A stretch of DNA of 64,000 nt from Pseudomonas sp. MYb185 (GCF_002979975.1 NZ_PCQD01000009.1:60409-124408), one strand, 5' to 3'. Counted from the stretch's first letter, positions 8,669 through 17,285 are shown. Program-made: numbers and translations. The notes: generated by a model from the letters alone, not told the origin.

Positions 8669-9562
8669 CTACTGCCGCAGCCGCTTGGCCACGATACTGC
8701 TGAACAATTCCACCGGGCCCTGCAGATTGCCGATGAAGCGTGGCTGGATCAGCCAGAGGTCGATCAGCGGCTTGAAGTCCGCCACGTTGATGATGTCCAG
8801 CTCATCACGGTGCTGGCTGTTGTGCAGCAGCGGCTCGGGCACCAGCCCGAGGCCCAGACCATTGGCGACCAGACCCAGCTGCAGTTCGGTGCCGAAGGTC
8901 TCCAGATTCAGCTGAAACGCCAGCCCCTGCTCGGCCAGCGCCCGCTGCAGCCCGGCACGAAAGCCGCAGCCGTCGGGATTCAGCACCCAGCCCTGGGCGT
9001 GACAGTCGGCCAGCTTGCTCTGCTTGCGCCTGATACTGCCCCTGGCCGCGACGACCAGCAGCTTCATCCGCGACAGGGACTGGCCCTGGATGCCCTCGGG
9101 GAATATCTTGCCGGCCGGGAACAGCGCACAGCCAGCATCCAGCTCGCCGAGTTCGATCTTGCTCAGCAGCGTGCTGCCCCAGCCGTTGGAGACCTGGGTT
9201 TGCAGGGCGGGATAGGTTTCCTTGAGCTGTTGCAGGGCATCGAGCAACACCATGTCGCCAATGGTCTGCGGCACGCCAAGGCGCAGCATGCCGGTCGGTT
9301 CGCCGCCACTGGCCACCAGTTCGCCCAGCGCCCCCACTTCGCGCAGGATGATGCGGCATTGCTCGTAGACCCGCATGCCAATGGCCGTGGGCTTGAGTGG
9401 TTTGGTTTGCCGATCGAAGAGCGTCGCGCCGAGGGTCTCTTCGAAATTCTGCACGCGCCGGGTGATGGCCGGCTGGGTCAGTTGCATGGATTCGGCGGCC
9501 TGACTGATCGACTGGCTGCGCATGACCGCGACGAAGGCGGCTATATCATCTATTTTCATCAT
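8669..9562 (-). CDS. LysR-family transcriptional regulator
   Basis: LysR-type regulator of 297 aa. The N-terminal winged helix-turn-helix (residues 4-65) includes AFVAVMRSQSISQAAESMQL and PAITRRVQNFEETLGATLFD. The effector domain follows, with LRLGVPQTIGDMVLLDALQQ near residue 92. Two ATGs stand in tandem (9560-9562 and 9557-9559); the first is used here. It is divergent from the 3-mercaptopropionate dioxygenase gene and lies upstream of, and co-oriented with, the organosulfur operon. The order matches what I recall of P. aeruginosa PA2601. Inferred role: sensing sulfur supply or a thiol/sulfonate and controlling both neighbours. Confidence 0.9.
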   Translation of the reverse strand: MMKIDDIAAFVAVMRSQSISQAAESMQLTQPAITRRVQNFEETLGATLFDRQTKPLKPTAIGMRVYEQCRIILREVGALGELVASGGEPTGMLRLGVPQTIGDMVLLDALQQLKETYPALQTQVSNGWGSTLLSKIELGELDAGCALFPAGKIFPEGIQGQSLSRMKLLVVAARGSIRRKQSKLADCHAQGWVLNPDGCGFRAGLQRALAEQGLAFQLNLETFGTELQLGLVANGLGLGLVPEPLLHNSQHRDELDIINVADFKPLIDLWLIQPRFIGNLQGPVELFSSIVAKRLRQ

Positions 9563-9663
9563 GTAATTGCATATTAGCTTATAAGAAAAATGTTCTTAAA
9601 GAATAATAAAAACCTTGCTAGGTTAATAGGAAAATCCTGTTCGTCAGTTATTCAGAGAGGCCC
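9563..9663. promoter_or_regulatory. Divergent lysR / dioxygenase promoter with overlapping inverted repeats
   Basis: A chain of overlapping palindromes: CTTATAAG (9578-9585), TAAGAA-N5-TTCTTA (9582-9598) and TTCTTAAAGAA (9593-9603). The second has the T-N(11-15)-A character of LysR operators. TTATAAGAA (9579-9587) is the exact reverse complement of 8547-8555 in front of the operon. AGAGG precedes the dioxygenase ATG. Confidence 0.6.
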
Positions 9664-10272
9664 ATGCCGACACTACCCAACCACCAGCGACTGCGTCACT
9701 TCATCACTGAACTGGCCACCCTGCTGGAGCAGACGAGCGAAGAAAACGCCATTCTCGAGCAGGGCGGCCAGTTGCTGCAGGCCCTGGTCAGCCATGATGA
9801 CTGGCTGCCGGAAGCCTATGCCCAACCCGACCCGGAACGCTATCAGCAGTATCTGCTGCATGCCGACTCGCGCCAGCGTTTCTCGATCGTCAGCTTCGTC
9901 TGGGGGCCGGGTCAGCAGACGCCCATCCATGACCACCGGGTATGGGGTCTGATCGGCATGTTGCGTGGCGCCGAGTATTCCCAGGGCTTCGAACGCGCGG
10001 CCAATGGCGAACTGCTCGAGCATGGCCCGCGGATTCGCCTCGAGCCGGGCCAGGTGGAAGCTGTCTCGCCCAGCGTGGGCGACGTCCATCAGGTCAGCAA
10101 CGCCCACACCGACCGCGTGTCGATCAGCATCCATGTGTACGGCGCCAATATCGGCGCAGTCAAGCGCGCCGTCTACCAGCGCGACGGCAGCGAAAAAGTA
10201 TTCATTTCCGGTTATTCCAACCACCACCTTCCCAATATCTGGGATGTATCCAAAGAGAGCCAGACTCCATGA
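9664..10272 (+). CDS. mdo: Thiol dioxygenase, probable 3-mercaptopropionate dioxygenase
   Basis: Mononuclear non-haem iron enzyme (202 aa, cupin fold) of the cysteine dioxygenase family. The three iron ligands are H89 and H91 in PIHDHRVWG and H142 in GDVHQVSN; ISIHVYGANIGAVKR and the C-terminal FISGYSN are family blocks. Length and sequence closely recall P. aeruginosa PA2602, characterised as a 3-mercaptopropionate dioxygenase that turns the thiol into 3-sulfinopropionate; cysteine may be a poorer substrate. ATG 9664 follows AGAGG. It overlaps the rhodanese gene by ATGA (10269-10272), so both proteins are made together. Acts in the cytoplasm. Confidence 0.88.
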   Translation: MPTLPNHQRLRHFITELATLLEQTSEENAILEQGGQLLQALVSHDDWLPEAYAQPDPERYQQYLLHADSRQRFSIVSFVWGPGQQTPIHDHRVWGLIGMLRGAEYSQGFERAANGELLEHGPRIRLEPGQVEAVSPSVGDVHQVSNAHTDRVSISIHVYGANIGAVKRAVYQRDGSEKVFISGYSNHHLPNIWDVSKESQTP

Positions 10273-11852
10273 GCCGCCCCACCTTGCGTTCCTGCCATGA
10301 CATCCGCCAGGCCCTGCTCGACCAGCAGGAGGTCGCCCTGATCGATGTGCGCGAAGAGGCCCCATTCGCCGAAGCCCACCCGCTGTTCGCCGCCAATATC
10401 CCGCTGTCGAAACTGGAGCTGGAGATCCATGCGCGGGTGCCCCGCCGCGATACCGCCATCACCGTCTACGACAATGGTGAAGGCCTGGCGCAGCGCGCGG
10501 CCCAGCGGCTGGAGGCGTTGGGTTATACCCAGGTGGCGCTACTGGAAGACGGACTAGCCGGCTGGCAATCCGCCGGCGGTGAACTGTTCAAGGACGTCAA
10601 CGTACCCAGCAAGGCCTTTGGCGAACTGGTGGAAAGCCAGCGGCACACCCCTTCGCTGTCCGCCGAACAGGTGCAGGAACTGCTCGATCTCCAGGCCGAC
10701 GTGCTGGTGGTGGATGCCCGCCGTTTCGACGAATACCAGACCATGAACATTCCCGGCAGCGTCAGCGTGCCGGGGGCGGAGCTGGTACTGCGGCTGGCTG
10801 AGCTGGCTCCGAACCCGAACACCCGGATCATCGTCAACTGCGCCGGCCGCACGCGCAGCATCATCGGCACCCAGTCGCTGGTCAACGCCGGCACCGTCAA
10901 TCCGGTTGCCGCCCTGCGTAACGGCACCATCGGCTGGACCCTGGCCGGCCAGCAACTGGAGCATGGCCAGGACCGACGCTTTACCGAGGTCAGCGAGCAA
11001 ACCCGCGACAAGGCCGCGCAAGCGGCCCGTAAGGTAGCCGACAAGGCCGGCGTGCAGCGCGCCACCCTGGCGACCTTGCAGGCCTGGCAACGGCAGCCGG
11101 AGCGGACCACCTACCTGTTCGATGTGCGCACGCCGGAAGAATTCGAAGCAGGGCACCTGCCCGACGCCCGCTCCACCCCCGGCGGGCAGCTGGTGCAGGA
11201 AACCGACCACTTCGCCAGCGTGCGCGGCGCCCGCATCGTGCTGGCCGACGACGATGGCGTACGCGCCAACATGAGCGCCTCCTGGCTGGCGCAGATGGGC
11301 TGGGACGTCGCCGTGCTGGACGAACTGGACAGCAGCGCCTTCAGCGAGCAAGGCGCCTGGAAGGCACCACTTCCGCCACTGCCCCAGCCGGAGGAAATCA
11401 CCCCGGCCACCCTGGCCGACTGGCTGGCTGCGGGCGATACCCAGGTGCTGGACTTCACCGCCAGCGCCAATTACGTCAAGCAGCATATCCCCGGCGCCCA
11501 CTGGGTACTGCGCGCCCAACTGGCCCAGGCGCTGGAAAACATCCCGCCGGCCCAGCGCTACGTGCTGACCTGCGGCAGCAGCCTGCTGGCGCGCTTCGCG
11601 GTTGACGAGCTGCGGGAACTGAGCGGCAAACCGGTATTCCTGCTGCAAGGCGGAACCGCCAACTGGCTGGCCGCCGGCCTGCCCCGCGAGGAAGGCCCGA
11701 CCCGCCTGACGGTCCCGCGCACCGACCGCTACCAGCGCCCCTATGAAGGCACCGACAACCCGAAGGAGGCCATGCAGGGCTATCTGGACTGGGAGTTCGG
11801 CCTGGTCGAGCAACTGGGACGCGATGGCACCCATGGCTTTCAGGTGATCTAG
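10269..11852 (+). CDS. Multidomain rhodanese (thiosulfate sulfurtransferase-like), four domains
   Basis: Protein of 527 aa made of four rhodanese-homology domains (about residues 1-105, 125-235, 270-350 and 380-490). Only the second and fourth keep an active-site cysteine: C191 in NCAGRTRS and C435 in LTCGSSLLA; domains 1 and 3 have none at that place and are probably structural. Start ATG 10269 overlaps the dioxygenase stop (ATGA). A longer frame opening at 9942 is an artefact running through the dioxygenase gene. The order matches P. aeruginosa PA2603. Inferred role: handling sulfane sulfur or sulfite released with the dioxygenase product. A strong hairpin follows at 11906. Confidence 0.88.
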   Translation: MSRPTLRSCHDIRQALLDQQEVALIDVREEAPFAEAHPLFAANIPLSKLELEIHARVPRRDTAITVYDNGEGLAQRAAQRLEALGYTQVALLEDGLAGWQSAGGELFKDVNVPSKAFGELVESQRHTPSLSAEQVQELLDLQADVLVVDARRFDEYQTMNIPGSVSVPGAELVLRLAELAPNPNTRIIVNCAGRTRSIIGTQSLVNAGTVNPVAALRNGTIGWTLAGQQLEHGQDRRFTEVSEQTRDKAAQAARKVADKAGVQRATLATLQAWQRQPERTTYLFDVRTPEEFEAGHLPDARSTPGGQLVQETDHFASVRGARIVLADDDGVRANMSASWLAQMGWDVAVLDELDSSAFSEQGAWKAPLPPLPQPEEITPATLADWLAAGDTQVLDFTASANYVKQHIPGAHWVLRAQLAQALENIPPAQRYVLTCGSSLLARFAVDELRELSGKPVFLLQGGTANWLAAGLPREEGPTRLTVPRTDRYQRPYEGTDNPKEAMQGYLDWEFGLVEQLGRDGTHGFQVI

Positions 11853-11905
11853 GGGAGGTCCACGACCTGGGGGTCAAGCGGTGCCCAAGTATGAACGCCG
11901 CTAGT

Positions 11906-11936
11906 CAGGCAGAGCCGGGCAACCAGGCTCTGCCTG
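11906..11936 (+). terminator. Hairpin after the rhodanese gene
   Basis: 11-base perfect stem CAGGCAGAGCC / GGCTCTGCCTG with a 9-base loop, 53 bases after the rhodanese stop. Only a short T-poor stretch (CCCCATTTCTAT) follows, so termination is likely but not textbook. It marks the border to the lower-GC island. Confidence 0.6.
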
Positions 11937-12010
11937 CCCCCATTTCTATAGCAAAAACGCCCAAACTAACTCCGGTAATGGCTCCACCTTCAAACAGGGA
12001 GTCAGACTGA

Positions 12011-13063
12011 TCATGGCGTCGGATTGGGCAGTCTCAAATGTATTTTCTCGATCTCATCCAGCACCTCGCTGCTTAGATCGATGTTGATGCTGTCAATATT
12101 CTCGATTAACTGCTGCTGGCTGGTAGCACCAATCAGCGTGCTCCCCACGAAGGGCCGGGAGTTCACGAACGCCAGTGCAAGCTGCGCAGGCGTCACACCC
12201 ACCTCGTTGGCCAACGCAATGTATTGCTTGATGGATTCTTCCGCCAGAGGTCTGGAATACCGCACAAACCGGTCGAACAGTGTCAAGCGTGAGTTTGCCG
12301 GACGCTGCCCATTCAAATATTTGCCAGTGAGGGTGCCGGCAGCCAGCGGCGAATAGGCCAGGAGGCTGACCTGTTCATGTTGTGAGAACTCCGACAGGCC
12401 GACTTCGAATGTCCGATTCAACAAACTATAGGAGTTCTGAATGCTGACGATCCGCGGCAGTCCCAGGTTCTCAGCAGCTTTGGTGAATTGAGCCAGCCCC
12501 CAGGGCGTTTCGTTGGAGACACCGATATAACGCACCTTGCCCTCACGCACGAAATCCGCCAGCACAGACAGAGTCTCTTCGATTGGAATGCTGGCTTCCT
12601 TTTCTGCTAGCCAGGCATAGGACAGCGCACCAAATGTATTGGTGGAACGGTCAGGCCAGTGGAGTTGATACAGGTCAACATGGTCGGTCTGCAGCCGATC
12701 AAGGCTGCTGTGCAATGCCTGCGTCAGATTCTTACGGTCATGCCTGGACTCACCATTACGCAGATGTCGGGGCCGGTTGCCACTGGCCGGCCCAGCGGCC
12801 TTGGTGGCCAATACCACCTCATGGCGTCTACCGGTTCTGGCCAACCAGGATCCGATATATGACTCGGTGCGCCCCTGAGTTTCAACCGTGGGTGGCACTG
12901 GGTACATTTCGGCGGTATCAATCAGGGTGATACCGCGCCCCAGTGCGTAGTCCAGCTGAGCGTGCGCCTCTGCTTCGGTGTTCTGTTCGCCCCAGGTCAT
13001 GGTGCCCAGTCCGATCAAGCTGACAGTGAGATCCGTGCGCCCCAAAGTACGATATTTCATCAT
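12011..13063 (-). CDS. Aldo/keto reductase, Tas-like
   Basis: NADPH-dependent aldo/keto reductase of 350 aa, close in layout to E. coli Tas: KYRTLGRTDLTVSLIGLGTM at the N-terminus, GEQNTEAEAHAQLDYALGRG, DTAEMYPVPPTVETQGRTES. Catalytic tetrad positions are visible as D and Y in DTAEMYP, K in LATKAAG and H in YQLHWPD. Start at the tandem ATG 13061-13063 with CAGGA upstream; the frame to 13117 lacks a site. Divergent from the monooxygenase gene 13532. An aldehyde released by a sulfonate or sulfone monooxygenase could be its substrate, but that is inference. Confidence 0.87.
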   Translation of the reverse strand: MMKYRTLGRTDLTVSLIGLGTMTWGEQNTEAEAHAQLDYALGRGITLIDTAEMYPVPPTVETQGRTESYIGSWLARTGRRHEVVLATKAAGPASGNRPRHLRNGESRHDRKNLTQALHSSLDRLQTDHVDLYQLHWPDRSTNTFGALSYAWLAEKEASIPIEETLSVLADFVREGKVRYIGVSNETPWGLAQFTKAAENLGLPRIVSIQNSYSLLNRTFEVGLSEFSQHEQVSLLAYSPLAAGTLTGKYLNGQRPANSRLTLFDRFVRYSRPLAEESIKQYIALANEVGVTPAQLALAFVNSRPFVGSTLIGATSQQQLIENIDSINIDLSSEVLDEIEKIHLRLPNPTP

Positions 13064-13531
13064 GCAATTTCCTGAATAAGTAAGTTTTATTGAGTCCAGC
13101 CGACACAGGGATTCCAAACAGAAACCAACAAGTCATGAAGTTCCCTGCCATGGCGGGATCAATAAGGAAGTACAGCAATAAGCAACAACTGGGCCAGCCG
13201 ATATTCGGGCCTCATGCAAGCCTGTTCATATTCCAACAGAAATTACCCGCACCGCCGCTTTATCAACAGCAGTAACGGCGAGGATGACCTGCGAGCGAGC
13301 CATGATTAGGTGAACAAGCCGAAAAAAGAATTATAAAAACGTCCTGCAGCCTTACTCAGAGGCTGTCCCGCCTGTCGAAATACAACCACTTGCCAACAGA
13401 CTGCTGGATAACAAGCACCACACCTCTCCCCGCCCTTATAACAGCAACCAACCAGCCTGGTTCAGCGCGTCTGGCATATTTGTTGCTGAGTATCTGTTTG
13501 CTATTAACTCACTCGACTAATGGAGTATTTA
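13064..13531. other. Divergent intergenic region, no gene seen
   Basis: 468 bases between two divergent genes. It contains a sigma-54 promoter toward the plus strand (13472-13487). TATTAACTCACTCGACTAA at 13502-13520 is loosely similar to the TAACTAACTGA word found at the other sigma-54 promoters. No open frame with a recognisable product and no convincing promoter for the minus-strand reductase was found. Confidence 0.5.
13472..13487 (+). promoter_or_regulatory. Sigma-54 (-24/-12) promoter of the monooxygenase/binding-protein operon
   Basis: TGGCATATTTGTTGCT fits TGGCACG-N4-TTGCW with the invariant GG (13473-13474) and GC (13485-13486) ten bases apart. The predicted transcript start near 13498 gives a 34-base leader to ATG 13532, which fits the TGGAG ribosome site at 13521. 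Confidence 0.75.
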
Positions 13532-14896
13532 ATGACTCAACGTAAATTACGCCTCGGTGCCTTTATCATGGCTACCGGGCATCATATCGCTGCATGGAGA
13601 CACCCGGGTTCGCAGATTGATTCAGGCGTCAATATTGACCATTACATCGAAGTGGCAAAGATCGCGGAAAAAGGTCTGTTTGATCAGGTGTTTGTAGCAG
13701 ACAGCCCGGGCCTGTCGTACCGTGGCAAAGATCAGGAGTCCTTCAGTCGGCAAGGCCGCGTCTCGCATTTTGAGCCGGTGACCCTATGGTCTGCGCTTGC
13801 CGCCGTTACCAAGCATATTGGCTTCGTGGCGACGGCCTCCACGACCTACGAGGATCCCTACCTGTTGGCTCGCAAGTTCGCCTCCCTTGACCATATCAGT
13901 AAGGGGCGGGCAGCCTGGAACGTGGTCACCACTGCGGCCCAGAACGTGCATGGCAATTTCGGCCTGAATCAGCATCCGGATCCGGCAACCCGCTATGAAA
14001 AAGCCCATGAATTCGTCGAGGTGGTGAAGGGCCTGTGGGATAGCTTCGAGGATGATGCTTTTATCCGCGATGCGGAGTCAGGTGTCTATTTCGATCCAGC
14101 AAAACTGCACACTCTCAACCATGAAGGCAAGCACTTCAAGGTCAAGGGGCCGCTCAACCTGGAGCGTCCACCGCAGGGGTATCCGGTCATAGTACAAGCC
14201 GGCTCTTCCGAGGATGGCCGGGAGTTGGCGGCTGCCACAGCGGAGGCCATCTTCACCGCATGGAATACACTTGAAGAGGCACAAGCCTTCTACCAGGATG
14301 TCAAATCCAGGCTGGCCAAATATGGTCGTAAGCCTGAACAGCTACTAATTCTCCCGGGTATTTCCCCGGTGGTCGGCCGTACCCAGGAGGAGGCCGAAGC
14401 GAAATGGAAGGCCTTGCAGGATCTGATTCATCCGTCGGTTGGTCTGGGCACCATTGCCCACTTCTGGCCCGATGAGGATCTCAGCAAATGGGATCTCGAC
14501 GCCCTACCCCCCTACTACCCCACCCCACCGGCTGGCATCAACAGTCGCCAGCACCTGGTGATTGAGCTGGCACAACGAGAAAGGTTCACCGTTCGCCAAC
14601 TCTACCAGTATCTGGCTGGTGCTCGTGGTCACTGGGTAGTGGTAGGAACGCCTGAGAAGATTGCTGACGAAATTCAGAGCTGGTTTGAAAACGGCGCAGC
14701 GGATGGCTTCAACGTCATGCCGCCAGTTCTTCCAGAGTCCTTGAATGACTTTGTCGAGCTGGTCATTCCAGAACTGCAACGTCGGGGATTGTTTCGCACC
14801 GAGTACGAAGGCACCACGCTACGTGAAAACCTTGGTCTGGAACGACCGGCCAACCGCTACGCCGATGCGGCTGATCAAGCCCGGAAAGCCGGTTGA
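13532..14896 (+). CDS. LLM-class flavin-dependent monooxygenase of the NtaA/SnaA/DszA type
   Basis: Two-component FMN monooxygenase of 454 aa, larger than SsuD. Marks of the NtaA/SnaA/DszA group are LGAFIMATGHHIAAWRHP at the N-terminus, FVADSPGLSY, ARKFASLDHISKGRAAWNVV near residue 115, HFKVKGPLNLERPPQGYPV and QAGSSEDGRELAA. Known members oxidise nitrilotriacetate, pristinamycin, dibenzothiophene sulfone or dimethyl sulfide. ATG 13532 is preferred over 13520 because TGGAG lies between them at the proper spacing. It is the first gene behind a sigma-54 promoter and is followed by a binding protein. No partner reductase was recognised nearby. Confidence 0.88.
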   Translation: MTQRKLRLGAFIMATGHHIAAWRHPGSQIDSGVNIDHYIEVAKIAEKGLFDQVFVADSPGLSYRGKDQESFSRQGRVSHFEPVTLWSALAAVTKHIGFVATASTTYEDPYLLARKFASLDHISKGRAAWNVVTTAAQNVHGNFGLNQHPDPATRYEKAHEFVEVVKGLWDSFEDDAFIRDAESGVYFDPAKLHTLNHEGKHFKVKGPLNLERPPQGYPVIVQAGSSEDGRELAAATAEAIFTAWNTLEEAQAFYQDVKSRLAKYGRKPEQLLILPGISPVVGRTQEEAEAKWKALQDLIHPSVGLGTIAHFWPDEDLSKWDLDALPPYYPTPPAGINSRQHLVIELAQRERFTVRQLYQYLAGARGHWVVVGTPEKIADEIQSWFENGAADGFNVMPPVLPESLNDFVELVIPELQRRGLFRTEYEGTTLRENLGLERPANRYADAADQARKAG

Positions 14897-15030
14897 AAAG
14901 GTACTGACCGCTGACCGGAGCCATCCGGTCAGCTTTGCTAGTGCTCTGCCTGGCAGCCGACCATCCCCATCCGTCAATTCCCATGCAAACCGATTGACCA
15001 ATCAGGACATTGCCATGACTCCCCCCCATA

Positions 15031-16092
15031 TTGCGATTCGCCTTACCGCTGATCCTGCTACTGTTTTCGCCCTTTTCATTCGCCGATCCGTTGCCGGAGG
15101 TAATCAGGCTGGGCATTGCCAATGCTGGCGCAGGAAGCCCACCCCGAGCCGCCATCGGCCCTCTTGGCATTGCCCAGCAACATCAATTGATCGAGCAGGA
15201 ACTGGCCAACGACAACATCAAGGTGCAATGGATATTCTTCAAGGGTGCGGGACCGGCCGTTAATGAAGCGCTATCCAGCCGACAGATCGACTTTGCTGCC
15301 CAGGGCGACCTGCCGTCGATCATTGGTCAGGCAGCCGGTTTGAATACCCGGCTGCTGATGTCGCTGGGCAAGTCGCATTCTTATATAGCGGTAAAAAAGG
15401 ACAGCGCCATTCAAACAATCAGCGATTTGCGCGGCAAGACTATCGCTTTCCATAAGGGCACCAACATCCACCTGGGCGTGAGCCGCATCCTGAATAAGGG
15501 CGGATTGACCGAACGGGATCTGAAGGTTTTCAACCTGGATTCCGCCGCCTCGCTCAGCGCCTTTCTGTCCGGCGATCTGGATGCCCTGTTCGGCGGGCTG
15601 AATCTGTTCCGACTGGAAGATCTCGGCAGTGCGCGGTTGATCTACGACACCCATCAGGACCCTGCCTTCGTGCGACAGACCCACATTCTGGTTGATGACA
15701 CCTTTGCCCAGCGCTATCCGGATATTACCCAACGCGTAGTGCAGGCGCTGGTGCGGGCAGCGCATTACAACGCACTCGAAGAACACGAAGAGGAAGTGCT
15801 GCAATCCTGGGCCACCGGCAGCATCACCGTAGACCATTTCAAACGTGAGCTGGCGGGCGCTTCCATCCGTGAAAAAATATCGCCGCTATTCGATACCTAC
15901 ACCACCGGGCTGTACCGCCAATCCATTGCCGATGCCAGAGAGTTCCGGTTGATCCGCAGGAATATTGATCTGGACAGGTGGATAGATGACAGCTTTTTGC
16001 AACAGTCACTGGTCAACCTGCAGCTTGAAGACTACTGGCCACCCCTCGACCAGAACAGCCATCCGGAAACAGGAGCAGTAACCGGCCTGTAG
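15031..16092 (+). CDS. Sulfonate-type substrate-binding protein; start probably shifted by a C tract
   Basis: Periplasmic binding protein, 353 aa as read from TTG 15031. Hydrophobic signal segment ending FSFADP, then IRLGIANAGAGSPP, QWIFFKGAGPAVNEAL, DFAAQGDLPSIIGQAAG, DLRGKTIAFHKGTNIHLGVS and LDALFGGLNLF, matching two other binding proteins in this island (16198-17283, 31949-33091). TTG 15031 has no ribosome site. ATG 15015 does (AGGA at 15004-15007) but is out of frame across a run of seven Cs (15021-15027). With six Cs the protein would begin MTPPILRF and run straight into the signal peptide. The stop codon lies in a heptamer repeat. No permease or ATPase adjoins it. Confidence 0.82.
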   Translation: MRFALPLILLLFSPFSFADPLPEVIRLGIANAGAGSPPRAAIGPLGIAQQHQLIEQELANDNIKVQWIFFKGAGPAVNEALSSRQIDFAAQGDLPSIIGQAAGLNTRLLMSLGKSHSYIAVKKDSAIQTISDLRGKTIAFHKGTNIHLGVSRILNKGGLTERDLKVFNLDSAASLSAFLSGDLDALFGGLNLFRLEDLGSARLIYDTHQDPAFVRQTHILVDDTFAQRYPDITQRVVQALVRAAHYNALEEHEEEVLQSWATGSITVDHFKRELAGASIREKISPLFDTYTTGLYRQSIADAREFRLIRRNIDLDRWIDDSFLQQSLVNLQLEDYWPPLDQNSHPETGAVTGL

Positions 16093-16129
16093 CCTGTAGC
16101 CTGTAGCCTGTAGCCTGTAGCCTGTAGCC
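16085..16129. repeat. Tandem heptanucleotide repeat (GCCTGTA)6
   Basis: Six perfect copies of GCCTGTA followed by GCC. The stop codon of the binding-protein gene (TAG, 16090-16092) lies across the first two units. Because 7 is not a multiple of 3, gain or loss of units after the stop cannot alter the protein. It lies between two convergent genes. Confidence 0.95.
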
Positions 16130-16197
16130 CAGTCCCCTGCCCATTGCTGTCTGGACGCCGGCATCAACTTGACCCAGCGTCCAAGCAGCTCGCTTGC

Positions 16198-17283
16198 TCA
16201 TGGGTTGCTGGCTACCCCGGTAATGAGATTGCCCTTGGCATCATGAGTCGGCCAGAAGTCTTCCAGACCGAGCTCCTTCAACGCCGCATCCAGGAAACGG
16301 TCATCCTTCCAGTCATCCAGCAAGAAACCACGTCGAATCAATCGATAACGTACCGAGTCATCGATTGATTGCTGATCCGACACCACCGCCAGCTCATCGA
16401 ACAGAGGGGTGAGACGTAGGCTCAGTGGTTCGTCATCCAGATCCTCACGTACCACCTGCTCGGTAACGCTGCCGATAGCCCAGAGGCCGATAACCTCGTC
16501 ACGATTTTCCTCCAGAGAACCCCAGTGCGCAGCCCGGACTATGGCCTTGACCACCCTCTGCACGATGTCCGGATACTGCTCTGCGAAAGGCTCATGCACC
16601 AGCACATGGCTTTGTTGCATGGCGTCCACATCACCCTTGCTGGTGTAAACAACACGGGCCAGCCCCAGATCGCGCAGACGGAACAGAGTCAGTCCACCGA
16701 ACAGGCCATCCAGATCGTCCGACTGGAACGCAGCGAGTGCTGTCTGCGGCTCAAGATTGACTATTCGCAGATCCCGCTCTGCCAGGCCATTGTTCTCAAG
16801 GATTCGGTTGACGGCCAGATGGGTTGCAGTGCCCTTGTGAAATGCCACGCGCCTGCCTTTGAGATCGGCGATGGAAGCAATCTCGGAATCCGGCCGCACT
16901 GCAAGAAAGGTATTGCTTCGCCCGCCGGTCACCATAATGGCCCGGGTCTTCAAACCCACCGAACGGCCAACGATGGACGGCAACCCACCCTGGGTGGCAA
17001 AGTCCACCGAGCCGCTACTGAACGCCTCATTAACCGCAGGCCCCTGCCCCTTGAAGAACACCCACTCGATCTCGATACCATCCTTCTCGAATTCCTGCTC
17101 CAGATAACGGTGGGCCTGTGCGATGGCCAACGCACCAGTCTGGATTCGTGGCGGATTGCCAACCCCTGCGGACGACACAGCAAAACGAATGGTCCTGGGT
17201 GGCTCAGCCAATGCCAGCTGCGGAGCAATGACCAGCAGCAACGCCAACACCAACCTGCGCGGAATAACCTTGCCTATGCTCAT
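16198..17283 (-). CDS. Sulfonate-type ABC substrate-binding protein (orphan)
   Basis: Binding protein of 361 aa with a signal peptide ending LALAEPP. Same blocks as its relatives: IRFAVSSAGVGNPPRIQTG, EWVFFKGQGPAVNEAFSSG, DFATQGGLPSIVGRSVG, DLKGRRVAFHKGTATHLA, LDGLFGGLTLFRL. ATG 17281-17283 is chosen because AGGA lies 8 bases before it; the ATG two codons earlier would leave too little room. It starts 2 bases after the stop of the aldo/keto reductase 17286-18263, hence one operon (19335 down to 16198). It probably delivers to the permease/ATPase set at 26392-30657, since none is adjacent. Confidence 0.87.
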   Translation of the reverse strand: MSIGKVIPRRLVLALLLVIAPQLALAEPPRTIRFAVSSAGVGNPPRIQTGALAIAQAHRYLEQEFEKDGIEIEWVFFKGQGPAVNEAFSSGSVDFATQGGLPSIVGRSVGLKTRAIMVTGGRSNTFLAVRPDSEIASIADLKGRRVAFHKGTATHLAVNRILENNGLAERDLRIVNLEPQTALAAFQSDDLDGLFGGLTLFRLRDLGLARVVYTSKGDVDAMQQSHVLVHEPFAEQYPDIVQRVVKAIVRAAHWGSLEENRDEVIGLWAIGSVTEQVVREDLDDEPLSLRLTPLFDELAVVSDQQSIDDSVRYRLIRRGFLLDDWKDDRFLDAALKELGLEDFWPTHDAKGNLITGVASNP

Positions 17284-17285
17284 GA

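Noticed and set aside
9942..10268. N-terminal extension of the rhodanese frame (start 9942)
   Set aside because: It runs through the dioxygenase gene in another frame; the ATGA overlap start at 10269 gives the complete first rhodanese domain.
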